A stretch of DNA of 50,156 nucleotides from Candidatus Cryptobacteroides onthequi (GCA_018066125.1 JAGHSA010000039.1:1-50156); one strand, 5' to 3'. Counted from the stretch's first letter, positions 13,127 to 23,059 are shown. Made by a program: numbers and translations. Notes: generated by a model from the sequence alone, not told the origin.

Positions 13127-15319
13127 ATGAGACGTTTCACAGCCATATTCATGGCGCTATCCATTTCTGCCGCATCCCTGGCAGCACAGACCAAGACCAT
13201 AGGCATCAGCACCGACAAGACCGACCTTGTGCTTCAGGTCGCAGAGGACGGGAGGCTGTACCAGGCATATTTCGGGGAGAAACTGCTCAATGCAGAGGAT
13301 CTGCCGGTGATACCCCTGAAGAAAGTGCGTGCCGGCAACGGCACCTTCAACACGCGTGCCCGCGAGGTGTGCAGCTGCTCCGGCAATGAGGACTATTTCT
13401 CGCCGGCCCTGGGTATGGTCCACGCAGACGGCAACCGCTCGACATATCTCTATTTCGAGTCCATGACCCAGACATCGGTACCGGGTGGAAAGCGTACAGA
13501 CATCATCTTGCGGGACAAGGTCTATCCTGTTGAGGTCGTCCTCCATTATGAGGCCTATCCTCAGGAGAACGTGATCGTGAGCTGGTCTGACATCTGCCAT
13601 CATGAGAAGGGCACCGTCCGTCTGATGGAGCAGAATTCTCCGCTCGTCTTCGTGGAGGCTGGAAGCTACTACCTTACCGAATTCTCCGGCGACTGGGCAA
13701 GCGAGGCCAGGATGAGCACTCAGGAGCTGCGTTTCGGCAAAAAGATCGTCGATACCAAACTCGGCTCTCGCGCCAACATATTCTGCTCCCCGTTCTTTGA
13801 GGTGGGCCTCGACGCTCCGGCTCAGGAGCAGGCAGGTACCGTGCTCATGGGCACTGTCGCATGGGTGGGCAACTGGCGCTACACCCTCGAGATAGACAAC
13901 AAGAATCTGCTTTGCGTATCTGCAGGCATCAATCCGACAGCCGCCGATTATGAGCTCGAAGCCGGGGAGTGCTTCTCCACTCCTGAATTCATATTCACCC
14001 TGTCGCAGAACGGTACGGGAGAGGCTTCCCGTGACATTCACGACTGGGCACGACGCTATCGCGTCAAAGACGGCATGGGCAGACGCCTGAGCCTGCTCAA
14101 CAACTGGGAGAACACATACTTCAGCTTTGACGAGCCTAAGCTCGCGGCATGCATGGATGAGGCGGCAAAGCTTGGCGTGGACCTCTTCCTCCTCGATGAC
14201 GGATGGTTCGGCAACGGCAGTGATGCCCGCAACAACGACACCTCCGGTCTGGGCGACTGGGAGGTGAACCATGCGAAGCTTCCTCACGGAGTCCCGGGAC
14301 TCGTGAAGGCTGCTGAAAAGGCGGGAGTCGGATTCGGCATATGGATAGAGCCGGAGATGGTGAACCCGAAGTCGGCGCTTTACCGCAAGCATCCGGACTG
14401 GGTCATCCACCAGCAGGACCGCGAGCTCTATACTTACCGCAACCAGCTTGTGCTGGACATGTCAAACCCCAAGGTGCAGGACTATGTATTCAAGGTCGTG
14501 GATGATCTCATGAAGGAGAACCCGGACATAAAGTTCTTCAAATGGGACTGCAATTCCCCGATCACCAATATCTACTCCCCGTATGAGAAGCAGCGCCAGG
14601 CCAACCTCTACGTGGATCATGCAAAGGGAGTGACTGCAGTCATGCGCAGGGTGGCGGAGAAGTACCCGGAGGTGCCGATAATGCTCTGCTCCGGCGGAGG
14701 CGGCAGGTGCGACTACAGTTCTCTGAGATACTTCACCGAATTCTGGTGCTCTGACAATACCGATCCTGTGGACAGGGTCTATATCCAGTGGAGCTTCTCA
14801 CAGTTCTTCCCGGCGAAGACCATGTGCGCCCATGTAACTTCATGGAACTCCCAGGCGAGCGTGAAGTTCCGCACCGACGTGGCGTCCATGTGCAAGCTCG
14901 GATTCGACATAGGCTTCAAGGACATGAGTGACGATGAACTCCAGTATTGCCGCACTGCGGTGCAGAACTGGAAGAGGCTGAACCCGGCCATCATGGACGG
15001 AGACCAGTACAGGCTCGTGTCACCGTACGAAACCAGCCATATGGCTGTGAACTATGTGTCGAAGGACAAGAGCTCGGCAGTCCTCTTCACCTATGACATT
15101 CATCCGATGTACTCTGAGCCGAGGCTCAATGTGAAGCTGCAGGGACTTGATCCGCAGGCGCGTTACCGCGTGGTGGAAATCAATCTCATGCCGGGAGCAA
15201 AATCATCTCTCTCGGGAGACGGGCAGGTCTACAGCGGAGACTATCTGATGAAAGTGGGTCTCGATGCCCTCACGGGAAGACAGATGAATTCCCGTGTCAT
15301 AGAACTGATCAGGCAGTAG
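13127..15319 (+). CDS. Alpha-galactosidase, glycoside hydrolase family 36
   Basis: 730 residues with a signal peptide (about 1-20, cleaved before QTKTIG), so it is exported. Architecture is that of GH36: an N-terminal beta-supersandwich, a TIM barrel from about residue 320 (LLNNWENTYFSFDE, LFLLDDGWFG, GIWIEPEMVN) and a C-terminal beta domain. The catalytic nucleophile should be Asp474 in FFKWDCN, and the acid/base Asp543 in FWCSDNTDP, both in the expected places. It hydrolyses terminal alpha-1,6-linked galactose as in melibiose, raffinose and galactomannan. A weak promoter-like TATCTTAG lies at 13102-13109. It ends 4 bases from the convergent phosphoesterase gene. Confidence 0.92.
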   Translation: MRRFTAIFMALSISAASLAAQTKTIGISTDKTDLVLQVAEDGRLYQAYFGEKLLNAEDLPVIPLKKVRAGNGTFNTRAREVCSCSGNEDYFSPALGMVHADGNRSTYLYFESMTQTSVPGGKRTDIILRDKVYPVEVVLHYEAYPQENVIVSWSDICHHEKGTVRLMEQNSPLVFVEAGSYYLTEFSGDWASEARMSTQELRFGKKIVDTKLGSRANIFCSPFFEVGLDAPAQEQAGTVLMGTVAWVGNWRYTLEIDNKNLLCVSAGINPTAADYELEAGECFSTPEFIFTLSQNGTGEASRDIHDWARRYRVKDGMGRRLSLLNNWENTYFSFDEPKLAACMDEAAKLGVDLFLLDDGWFGNGSDARNNDTSGLGDWEVNHAKLPHGVPGLVKAAEKAGVGFGIWIEPEMVNPKSALYRKHPDWVIHQQDRELYTYRNQLVLDMSNPKVQDYVFKVVDDLMKENPDIKFFKWDCNSPITNIYSPYEKQRQANLYVDHAKGVTAVMRRVAEKYPEVPIMLCSGGGGRCDYSSLRYFTEFWCSDNTDPVDRVYIQWSFSQFFPAKTMCAHVTSWNSQASVKFRTDVASMCKLGFDIGFKDMSDDELQYCRTAVQNWKRLNPAIMDGDQYRLVSPYETSHMAVNYVSKDKSSAVLFTYDIHPMYSEPRLNVKLQGLDPQARYRVVEINLMPGAKSSLSGDGQVYSGDYLMKVGLDALTGRQMNSRVIELIRQ

Positions 15320-15323
15320 CCGG

Positions 15324-16298
15324 CTAGTAGAAGAGTATCTCTCTTCCTGTGAAGAGGAAGTTCGCACCCACCAGGTACTGCACAGCGGTCGGTGAGAACT
15401 GATCCTGGAATGTGAGGTGCTCGTGGCCGCAGAGTATGGCCTTGAGAAGCGGCTGCTTCTTGAGCCATGCTATGAATTCGCGTGTGGTCTTGTCCTCCTG
15501 CTGTGCCAGGTAGTCCCCGCTCGGGGCAGGCAGGGTGGAGTCGTCATATTTCTTGTTTGCCTTGTCCCAGAACCTCTTGGTGACTCTCCAGGTCTCCTCG
15601 GTGTGGAACGGCACGTGCATGCAGAGCACTATCGGGAGTCCTTTCTTCACTTCCTTCCTGAATGCCTTGACCTGGGAAGGGGTCACATAGCCGTAGACGT
15701 CGTCAAGGGTGATGAAGTTCACTCCGTTTACGACCTGTGAGTGTATGCTGGTGTTGAAGGGATATACGCTCTGTATGGTCTCCCTGGTGTTGTCCTTGTA
15801 TTTCTCGTCCCTGCTCTCCTTCGGGTCGCTGAGCCACATGTCTGTGGAGTACTCATGGTTTCCGAGCGAACCTGTCATGCCTTCTCCGAAGTACTTCTTC
15901 ACAAGGTCGAAATTGGCTTCGCTCTGCCAGTCGATGAGGTCTCCGGTGTGGATGATGTAGTCGACATTCTGTCTTGCCCATGCGAGGGTGTCCCTGAGCG
16001 ACTCCTCCTGACGGCCGCCGAAAGTGACAGTACGCTTTTCGTTAAGGGTCTGCTTCTTCTCATTCTCGTGCGGGTAGGCGGCTGTGAGATGCGTGTCTGA
16101 GATATGGAGGATGGAGAAAGGCTTTTCCAATCCGATTTTCACTGTGGCATAGCTCAGGGCGAGCCTTTCGAATCGGCCTCTTTCAGGAAAAACTTCAGGC
16201 TTGTCTTCCGCTATTGCTGGCAGCTGTGATGTGGCTATGAGTGCTCCTGCGCACCCGAGGGTCTTCATGAAGGCCCTTCTGTCCATGTTGTTACTCAT
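15324..16298 (-). CDS. Calcineurin-like metallophosphoesterase, exported
   Basis: 324 residues. The N-terminus has an RRAFMK twin-arginine-like motif followed by a hydrophobic stretch, suggesting export. The metallophosphoesterase motifs occur in order: ILHISDTHL, IHTGDLIDW, GNHEYS, CMHVPFHTEE and LCGHEHLTF, which supply the di-metal ligands. The substrate is unknown. The start used overlaps the GH28 stop by 8 bases; the Met at 16286 (MDRRAFMK) is equally good and avoids the overlap. It is the last gene of the long mreB run. Confidence 0.8.
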   Translation of the reverse strand: MSNNMDRRAFMKTLGCAGALIATSQLPAIAEDKPEVFPERGRFERLALSYATVKIGLEKPFSILHISDTHLTAAYPHENEKKQTLNEKRTVTFGGRQEESLRDTLAWARQNVDYIIHTGDLIDWQSEANFDLVKKYFGEGMTGSLGNHEYSTDMWLSDPKESRDEKYKDNTRETIQSVYPFNTSIHSQVVNGVNFITLDDVYGYVTPSQVKAFRKEVKKGLPIVLCMHVPFHTEETWRVTKRFWDKANKKYDDSTLPAPSGDYLAQQEDKTTREFIAWLKKQPLLKAILCGHEHLTFQDQFSPTAVQYLVGANFLFTGREILFY

Positions 16299-17682
16299 AT
16301 GTGGTGAATTCTGTGTCTTTGATGGTGATCGATGCGGTGCCGCTGTCGATGTCCGTACCCTTTCCGGTATAGAAGAAATGTGAGCCGCTGATGACTATGT
16401 CATGGATGCAGTTCAGTCCTGGTATGCCCTTGGCCACGATGCCGGTCTTGCATTCGCGGCAGATGATGCCGCTGATGTCCATTCCGGCGAAGTCCGGTGC
16501 GAACTCGACACCCTCGACCTTGGCTCCCGCCTTGTATGTGATGTCCGAATAGTCGCAGCTGTAGGAGATGGCGGCATCGCGTATGTCGTTCATTCTGATC
16601 CTCCGGATCCAGATGTCTTCGCAGTGCCCTCCGCGGCCGGGTGCGCTCTTGAAACGCAGTCCTATGTCAGTGCCGCTGAATGAGCAGTCCTGTACCACTA
16701 TCCTTTTCATGCCTCCCGAAATGTCGCTGCCCATCACGAATCCGCCGTGGGCGCGGAATACGGTATTGCGGCAGATGAGTATGTCGCTGCAGGCACCGGC
16801 CTGGAGACCTTTCTCTCCGCTTCCGCCCTTCATGCAGATGCCGTCATCTCCTACATCCACCCTGCACCGGGTGACAAGGACTCTCTGGCAGTTGCCGATG
16901 TCGATGCCGTCGCCGTTCTGGGCATTCCATGGGCACTTGACGCTTACGCCGTCAAGGATGACATCGGTGCACTGTGAGGGGTTGATGTGGAATTTGGGGG
17001 AGTTCTGCACCGTCACGCCGCTGATCAGCAGACGTGTGCAGCGCTTGAATATCATCATGTGCTGGCGTATGGATTCTTCCTTTTCAGGAGAATCGGTCAG
17101 ATCTTCGAAATGCTTCAGTCCGCTCGGAAACCACAGCTTGCCGTCCTGGAGCTCCGTGCCTCCGAGAGCCTTGAGCTCCTTCCATTCGGCGTCGCTGAGT
17201 TTTTCCCTCTTTGCGTAGCGCCAGTATTTTCCGTTGCCGTCGATGATGCCGTCTCCGGTTATGGATATGTCAGTGCACTTGTCCGCACTGATGCAGGGTC
17301 TGGCACGCCCCTGGGTATCTCCGTCGAAATATGCACGCTTGTCGGGCGTGAACTGTATGATGGCGCCGGTCTCGAGATGAAGGTCGATGCCGCTGCGAAG
17401 CTTGATGGGGCCGGTGAGCCATATCCCCGAAGGGATGATGATGTGTCCTCCTCCGCGCTTGGAGATGTCCTTTATCGCCCTGTCGAATGCCTCTGTGCAG
17501 AGGGTCACTCCGTCTCCCGAAGCGCCGTAGCTGCAGATGCTGACGGTCAGGTCCGGTATGGATGGGAGGTCGGGCTCTTCCAAGGCTATGGGGAGGTCAT
17601 TGTAGAGTGCATGGTAGTTCTGTGCTCCGGCTGAAACCGCCAGTACGAGCGCTGCGATGAGTGCAAGGGTGGTTCGTTTCAT
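16291..17682 (-). CDS. Glycoside hydrolase family 28 (polygalacturonase-like)
   Basis: 463 residues with a signal peptide (cleavage near VSAGAQ). The start of a pectate-lyase-type beta-helix is evident (ICSYGASGDGVTLCTEAFDR, GGGHIIIPSGIWLTGPIKL). GH28 catalytic blocks are present in order: NGDGIDIGNC, VDVGDDGICMKGG (the paired aspartates), AHGGFVMGSD (counterpart of the GHG block) and LRFKSAPGRGG (counterpart of RIK). Expected activity: hydrolysis of alpha-1,4-galacturonan or a related uronide in the periplasm or outside the cell. It starts 9 bases after the Ig-like lipoprotein gene and overlaps the phosphoesterase gene. Confidence 0.88.
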   Translation of the reverse strand: MKRTTLALIAALVLAVSAGAQNYHALYNDLPIALEEPDLPSIPDLTVSICSYGASGDGVTLCTEAFDRAIKDISKRGGGHIIIPSGIWLTGPIKLRSGIDLHLETGAIIQFTPDKRAYFDGDTQGRARPCISADKCTDISITGDGIIDGNGKYWRYAKREKLSDAEWKELKALGGTELQDGKLWFPSGLKHFEDLTDSPEKEESIRQHMMIFKRCTRLLISGVTVQNSPKFHINPSQCTDVILDGVSVKCPWNAQNGDGIDIGNCQRVLVTRCRVDVGDDGICMKGGSGEKGLQAGACSDILICRNTVFRAHGGFVMGSDISGGMKRIVVQDCSFSGTDIGLRFKSAPGRGGHCEDIWIRRIRMNDIRDAAISYSCDYSDITYKAGAKVEGVEFAPDFAGMDISGIICRECKTGIVAKGIPGLNCIHDIVISGSHFFYTGKGTDIDSGTASITIKDTEFTTYE

Positions 17683-17691
17683 ATAGTGTTG

Positions 17692-18402
17692 TCAGTCCTT
17701 GATAAGCCAGATCTCAGTCTCGTCCCCGGTGAGGCCATCTGAGGTGTATGCCGCCTTTGCATTGAGCTTGGCCGCTGTGGCATATCTGGTCCATTCGGCT
17801 TTTGTGGGGAGACGGAAATTGCCGTCTGTCAGTCTGTTGAGTTCGCTTACGAATCTTGAGACGGAGGCGGCTTCCACCTTGGGGATCCAGCTGGCGGTGA
17901 AGTTCCAGTAGCTGTATGAGTAGAAATGCTCCTCCATGCTCAGGACAGCGTTCCATACATATGCCTTGACCGCTGTGGTGGTGATGGTCACGGTTTCGGA
18001 CTCGTTGTAGATGATCTCTTCCAGATCGAAGTCGGCACCTTTGATGTCGAAGTGCAGGCCGTTCATCTCGGGCACTACCAGTCCGTAATGCCGGGTGGTG
18101 GATCCGGAGGTGGCTGTGATGCCGCATGTGCCGCAGCCTTTGACAGTGAGGATGCCGTCACTGGTGATGCTGGCGGTCCTGCTGTCAGTCACTGTCCAAT
18201 GTGCGGCCGGGAGCTGGTCGATGCTGAGCTTCCCGGATTCTCCCTTTCTGAACCAGAGAGAGTCTGACCTGGTCTCCACTCCGTCCACTCTCAGGGTGGC
18301 GAACTCGTATTGAACTCCGTCCGGATCAAGTTTCTCGCCTCTGCAGGAAGCCGCAAGGAGGGCCGCAGCGAATATGAATATGATGGCTCTGAATGTTTTC
18401 AT
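17692..18402 (-). CDS. Lipoprotein with Ig-like domain and formylglycine-enzyme-like tail
   Basis: 236 residues. A lipobox (LLAASC, Cys about residue 20) is followed by a BIG2-type bacterial Ig-like domain (about 40-115: AAHWTVTDSRTASITSDGIL). The C-terminal part (about 165-230) contains RFVSELNRLTDGNFRLPTKA, which resembles the RLPTEAEWE segment of FGE/SUMF1-domain proteins, but only a fragment of that domain is present, so enzymatic activity is unlikely. It starts 3 bases after the rodA stop and lies 9 bases before GH28, so it rides on the cell-shape operon. Function unknown. Confidence 0.65.
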   Translation of the reverse strand: MKTFRAIIFIFAAALLAASCRGEKLDPDGVQYEFATLRVDGVETRSDSLWFRKGESGKLSIDQLPAAHWTVTDSRTASITSDGILTVKGCGTCGITATSGSTTRHYGLVVPEMNGLHFDIKGADFDLEEIIYNESETVTITTTAVKAYVWNAVLSMEEHFYSYSYWNFTASWIPKVEAASVSRFVSELNRLTDGNFRLPTKAEWTRYATAAKLNAKAAYTSDGLTGDETEIWLIKD

Positions 18403-18405
18403 GGA

Positions 18406-19860
18406 TCAGAAATATTTGCTCTCCTGCCTGTACAGGGCAATGAAGATGAACAGAAGTATCGTAAATGCCCAGAGCGAGGATCCTCCGTAGCTTAGGAAAG
18501 GCAGCGGGATGCCTATGACAGGCATAAGTCCTATGGTCATGCCTATGTTGATGAACAGATGCATGAATATCAGGCTCGCGACGCAGTATCCATAGACACG
18601 GGTGAACGGTTCCCTGCTCTTTTCCGCATCGATGATCAGCCGTGATATCATGAATACGTACAGAAGGATCACGCTGAGGCAGCCCAGGAATCCCCATTCT
18701 TCACCGACGGTGCAGAAGATGAAGTCGGTGCTCTGCTCAGGCACGAAGCCGAAGGTCGTCTGGGTGCCGTTGAGGAAGCCCTTTCCGAAAAGTCCTCCGG
18801 AACCGATGGCGATCATGGACTGGTTGACGTTGTAGCCTACACCTGAAGGATCCTCTTTGAGTCCGAGGAGCACTTCGATGCGCTTCCTCTGGTGGTCCTG
18901 GAGCACATCGTTGAAGATGAATTCGGTAGAGAACACCATGATGATGCCGGCGATGAATGCCATGACGGATGCCCAGAGCGAGAATTTCTTGTCCCTGAAT
19001 GCCTTGAACATGAAATAAGGCATCGTCGCCGATACCGCTCCGACGAGGATGTTGAAAGGTGTCAGCACTGTCCATATGCCCTGAGGCTCCTCGCCGGCCA
19101 GCAGGGACCAGATCTTAGGCATGAACGCCAGGAATATGGTCAGGGGGAGTTCGCGTGTCACCCATCTGCGTATCTTGTTGTTGCTGTAGCTGTAGCAGAG
19201 CGACACGGATGCCACCAGTACGAGAGCCGCAGCATACGGAGATGCGGTCAGAGTGAGGATGAAGACGATGACGGCCAGGCCTCCGCAGGCGAGGAACCAT
19301 CCGGAAAATCCTTCGCGGTACAGGACAAATATGAATCCCACGTACACGAGGGCCGATCCGGTCTCGCTTTCTGCCACGATGGCCAGCATAGGGAGAAGTA
19401 TGGTGGCCGCCACCATCATGAAGTCCTTGAGGCGCCCCATCTTGAAGTTCTGCCGGCTCATGAGCGCGGCCAGTACCAGCGAGGTGGTGATTTTCGAGAT
19501 TTCTGCCGGCTGGAATTTGACAGGCCCCAGCTCAAACCACGAGTGCGAGCCCTTGACGTCCTTGGATACGAAGATCACAAGCACCAGCAGGAAGAATACG
19601 AAGGCGTATGACGGTATCGAGATGACTTCCCACAATCGGCTGTTCAGGACGAACAGTATGAAGGTGGCAAGTCCCAGTGAGGTCAGGATCCAGACGAACT
19701 GCTTGCCGCTGCGCATGTCGAAGCTCAGAGCGGGGCCGGTGTCTGTACCGTGGGATGAGGCGTAGATGTTCACCCATCCAATGATGACGAGGAGCAGGTA
19801 TGAAATCACCAGCCCCCAGTCGATCTGCTGTCTCAGTCCTCTTTCGTATGATCCTCGCAT
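18406..19860 (-). CDS. rodA: RodA, SEDS-family peptidoglycan glycosyltransferase
   Basis: 484 residues with about ten to twelve membrane segments. The SEDS signature is present: PAEISKITTSLVLAAL in the first third, then YNVNQSMIAIGSGGLFGKGF and the C-terminal GIPLPFLSYGGSSL. RodA polymerises lipid II into glycan strands for cell elongation together with its class B PBP, which is encoded 3 bases upstream (mrdA). It is longer than the E. coli protein (370 residues) because of extra sequence in the middle (about 225-330), as is common in Bacteroidota. Confidence 0.93.
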   Translation of the reverse strand: MRGSYERGLRQQIDWGLVISYLLLVIIGWVNIYASSHGTDTGPALSFDMRSGKQFVWILTSLGLATFILFVLNSRLWEVISIPSYAFVFFLLVLVIFVSKDVKGSHSWFELGPVKFQPAEISKITTSLVLAALMSRQNFKMGRLKDFMMVAATILLPMLAIVAESETGSALVYVGFIFVLYREGFSGWFLACGGLAVIVFILTLTASPYAAALVLVASVSLCYSYSNNKIRRWVTRELPLTIFLAFMPKIWSLLAGEEPQGIWTVLTPFNILVGAVSATMPYFMFKAFRDKKFSLWASVMAFIAGIIMVFSTEFIFNDVLQDHQRKRIEVLLGLKEDPSGVGYNVNQSMIAIGSGGLFGKGFLNGTQTTFGFVPEQSTDFIFCTVGEEWGFLGCLSVILLYVFMISRLIIDAEKSREPFTRVYGYCVASLIFMHLFINIGMTIGLMPVIGIPLPFLSYGGSSLWAFTILLFIFIALYRQESKYF

Positions 19861-19863
19861 TTA

Positions 19864-21708
19864 TCAGTATTTCTTTACACGTGACATGAGGCTCGTCTGC
19901 ACGATCCTGTCTTCCACATACTTCCTGTTGGGATTAATCTCGCCGTTGAGGTATTTCTCCACCATGAGCGACGCGATAGGGCAGGCCCATGTCGCGCCGA
20001 AGCCTGCATTCTCTACATACGCCGCAATGGCTATCTTCGGGTCGTCCTTGGGAGCGAAGCATATGAATACGGAGTTGTCGGCTCCACGCGGGTTCTGTGC
20101 CGTACCGGTCTTTCCGCACACATCCTTGCCGGGTATGGCTGCCGCGAAAGCCGTTCCCCCGGCCGCGCCGCCGCCGTTCACTGCCATGTACATGCCTCTG
20201 ACGGCATAGTCGAAGTACTTCGGATCGACGTTGGTGTAGTTCTTCTTGTGGTATTTCTCGTCGATCTTCACGCCTTCGGAATCCTTGATGATGTGAGGGA
20301 TGAAGTAGAAGCCGCGGTTGGCGACAGTGGCGCACATGTTGGCGATCTGCAGAGGCGTCACACCGATCTCTCCCTGTCCGATCGACAGCGAGATGATGGT
20401 GGTGAACTTCCAACCTTTCTTTCCGTAGATCTTGTTGTAGAACGCCGAGGTCGGGATGTTGCCTCCGAGCTCAGACGGGAAGTCGCTTCCGAGCTGCTGG
20501 CCGAAGCCGAAGCTGGACACGTAGTCCCTCCATGTGTCAAACGACTCCTGGATATTGTCATATTTCCTGTTGTCCAGGATATTGCGGAAGACGTAGCAGA
20601 AGTAACCGTTGCAGGAAGTGGCGATGGCGTCGAGAAGCGCCAGCGGCGAGGCATGCCCGTGGCATCCGAGTTTGTGGCCGTTGCCGTATGGGAAGCCTCT
20701 GTAGCATGGATAGCTGTCCGACGGCTTGAGCACTCCCTCCTGGAGTCCTATCAGTCCGTTAACCAGCTTGAATACCGATCCCGGAGGATAGGATGCCTGC
20801 ACCGCGCGGTTGAACATCGGCTTGTACGGGTCGCTGGCTATCTTGTCGTAGTGCTGGCTGATGTTCTCGAGCTGCTCCACGTCGATGCCGGGACTGGAAA
20901 CCATGGCCAGAATCTCTCCAGTCGAAGGCTCTATTGCCACCACGCTGCCGACCTTGTCCTTCATCAGCAGCTGGCCATATTCCTGCAGGTCGGCGTCAAT
21001 GGTGGTGACTATATCCTTTCCCGGGATGGCTTCCTTGTCCATCTCGCCGTCCATGTAGGCTGTCTTGATCTGGTTGTGAGAGTCCCTCAGGTACACATGG
21101 TAGCCCTTCTCTCCCTTCAGGTCCTGCTCGCGTGCGGCCTCTATTCCCGTCTTTCCGGCATAGTCTCCGGACCTGTACTCTCCAGGATGGTTCTTGATGA
21201 ATCCCGCATCCACCTCGGATACATAGCCGAGGAGATTGCCTCCGGCGTTTATCGGATATTCGCGTATGCTTCGCATCTGTCCCTTGAAGCCTGGGAACTT
21301 GTACTGCAGTTCCGCGAATTTCATGTAGGTCTGCGGCGGCACCTTCTTGAGCATCACCACAGACTGGTAGCCGATGCGGCTGCGGTTCTTGCGGTATTCC
21401 GCCATCTTCTCCCTGATGAAGTCGGGCGAGACATTGAGTGCGTCCGCGAGGGTGAGGGTGTCGAATTTCTCGACCTCTCTCGGGGATACGAGGATGTCGT
21501 ACGCGACGCTGTTTCCGACGATGATCTTCCCGTTGCGGTCATAGATGATGCCTCGGGTCGGGTATATGACATCATAGACCATGGAGTTGTTGTTTGCGTC
21601 CCTCTTGTACTTGTCATCCAGGATCTGGATGGCGAAAAGTTTGATGATGAGGATGCCTGCAGCGACTCCGAGTCCTATGAGAAGCTTGTTTTTCCTGTCG
21701 AATGTCAT
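19864..21708 (-). CDS. mrdA: Penicillin-binding protein 2 (elongation transpeptidase)
   Basis: 614 residues: an N-terminal membrane anchor (about 8-27), a dimerisation domain with RGIIYDRNGKIIVGN, and a transpeptidase domain. Active-site motifs are intact: Ser311-Val-Phe-Lys314 (SxxK), Ser365-Cys-Asn (SxN) and Lys533-Thr-Gly (KTGTAQ). It crosslinks peptidoglycan during elongation in a complex with RodA. Its start overlaps mreD by 4 bases and rodA follows 3 bases after its stop. Confidence 0.95.
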   Translation of the reverse strand: MTFDRKNKLLIGLGVAAGILIIKLFAIQILDDKYKRDANNNSMVYDVIYPTRGIIYDRNGKIIVGNSVAYDILVSPREVEKFDTLTLADALNVSPDFIREKMAEYRKNRSRIGYQSVVMLKKVPPQTYMKFAELQYKFPGFKGQMRSIREYPINAGGNLLGYVSEVDAGFIKNHPGEYRSGDYAGKTGIEAAREQDLKGEKGYHVYLRDSHNQIKTAYMDGEMDKEAIPGKDIVTTIDADLQEYGQLLMKDKVGSVVAIEPSTGEILAMVSSPGIDVEQLENISQHYDKIASDPYKPMFNRAVQASYPPGSVFKLVNGLIGLQEGVLKPSDSYPCYRGFPYGNGHKLGCHGHASPLALLDAIATSCNGYFCYVFRNILDNRKYDNIQESFDTWRDYVSSFGFGQQLGSDFPSELGGNIPTSAFYNKIYGKKGWKFTTIISLSIGQGEIGVTPLQIANMCATVANRGFYFIPHIIKDSEGVKIDEKYHKKNYTNVDPKYFDYAVRGMYMAVNGGGAAGGTAFAAAIPGKDVCGKTGTAQNPRGADNSVFICFAPKDDPKIAIAAYVENAGFGATWACPIASLMVEKYLNGEINPNRKYVEDRIVQTSLMSRVKKY

Positions 21709-22220
21709 CTCTCTCTGCGGTCTTGTACCAGCGCCTCAGAGACAAACAGTGAGAGCAGCCAGCCGATGATGACGGACATGAGGAATCTGGTCAGGTTGAA
21801 CCAGAACGGCCTGGTGGCCGCTCCGTCGGCCCAGATGTAGATGAGCATGAAGAGCGACTGGGCGATGATGATGGCGATGGATACCTTCAGCACGCCGTGC
21901 TGGTTGATGGAAATGTCCTCCTTGCGGGCGAAGATCTCGTCTCCGAAAACCAGGTTGATGATGCTCTTGCGGCAGAATGCCACGGGCAGCAGGGCGAGGG
22001 CGTTGAGGCCCACCAGCCCTTCCGCGAAATAATCGACGGCAAGACCGGATATGAACGCCACGAACAATGCCAGGCTCGTGCTGTACCTGATGGGGATGAA
22101 AAGCACTATCACGGGAAGGAGTGAGAGAGCCACGAACAGGGACAGGTTGAGATAGTTGCAGATGAGGATCTGCACCAGCACCACCATGGCGTATGTCAGG
22201 AAAAATCTGGACTCTTTCAT
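21705..22220 (-). CDS. mreD: MreD, rod-shape-determining membrane protein
   Basis: 171 residues with about five transmembrane segments. Its position between mreC (2 bases) and mrdA (4-base overlap) and the pattern GLAVDYFAEGLVGLNALALL identify it as MreD, a poorly conserved inner-membrane member of the elongasome that links MreC to the cytoskeletal MreB. Confidence 0.88.
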   Translation of the reverse strand: MKESRFFLTYAMVVLVQILICNYLNLSLFVALSLLPVIVLFIPIRYSTSLALFVAFISGLAVDYFAEGLVGLNALALLPVAFCRKSIINLVFGDEIFARKEDISINQHGVLKVSIAIIIAQSLFMLIYIWADGAATRPFWFNLTRFLMSVIIGWLLSLFVSEALVQDRRER

Positions 22221-22222
22221 CT

Positions 22223-23059
22223 CTATTCTGTTTCTCCTTCAAGGCTTTCCAGGCTGAGGATCTCATCCCGGCCCACATTCTCTACGACTGTGACATATCT
22301 GAGAGCTGTGAAGTTCTCGAACAGCTCGACATCGATCTCATTGACGGCACCGTTGACGATCTTGGCTTCTCCGGTCACTCCCAGAGGGATGTCCGGAGGG
22401 AAGATGGCCGAGTATCCGCTGGTCCACACCGTGTCTCCCGGGGCGAATTTGTATTGGAGCGGAATCTCCTTGAGCACGGCTCCGCTGTATGAGCGTCCGT
22501 CCCACGAGAGCGGTCCCACCGCACCTTCGGTGCCTATGCGCGCGCTGATGCTCAGGCCGCTGTTCATCAGGGAGAATCCGTAGGAGTAGTGCTTGTCGAC
22601 AGCGTCGATGATGCCGATCACGCCTTCCTGGGTGATGACTCCGGACTGGGGCCTTACACCGTCTTCGGATCCCTTGTTGATGATGAAGTAGTTGTGCTGC
22701 TTGTTCTTGCTTATCTTTACGATGGTCGCAGGGATGAAGCTGTAGTCGCTGTGAGGCTCGATGAGGCTGGAGAGAGAGTCCCTCCTGGCTTCACCTGCCA
22801 CTGACTTGTAGATGTCCAGAGCCTGCCTGAGCTCGAAATTCTCCTGAGCCAGTTCGTCATTGGTCTTCTTGAGGGAGAGGTAGTAGCGGATGTTGTCGCT
22901 GCCGCCCCAGATCCTGCCCATCACCGAATGCGAGATCTTTGCGATCCAGATGTTCTGGAGATCCCCATTGTGGCGCAGCATGACAAACGCCGCAATTTCC
23001 AGGATGATGAAAATCGCGGTGCTTATCAGGATGGATGACAACTTGCGCTCTCTCGGCAT
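22223..23059 (-). CDS. mreC: MreC, cell-shape scaffold protein
   Basis: 278 residues: one N-terminal transmembrane helix (about 9-27), a short coiled coil (about 60-90, LSLKKTNDELAQENFELRQA) and the periplasmic MreC beta-barrel pair (ATIVKISKNKQHNYFIINKG, GVRPQSGVITQEGVIGIID). It connects MreB to PBP2/RodA outside the membrane. It starts 21 bases after mreB. Confidence 0.93.
   Translation of the reverse strand: MPRERKLSSILISTAIFIILEIAAFVMLRHNGDLQNIWIAKISHSVMGRIWGGSDNIRYYLSLKKTNDELAQENFELRQALDIYKSVAGEARRDSLSSLIEPHSDYSFIPATIVKISKNKQHNYFIINKGSEDGVRPQSGVITQEGVIGIIDAVDKHYSYGFSLMNSGLSISARIGTEGAVGPLSWDGRSYSGAVLKEIPLQYKFAPGDTVWTSGYSAIFPPDIPLGVTGEAKIVNGAVNEIDVELFENFTALRYVTVVENVGRDEILSLESLEGETE

Noticed and set aside
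20248-21840. 530-codon frame antisense to mrdA
   Set aside because: Shadow of codon bias; mrdA on the other strand has all penicillin-binding motifs.
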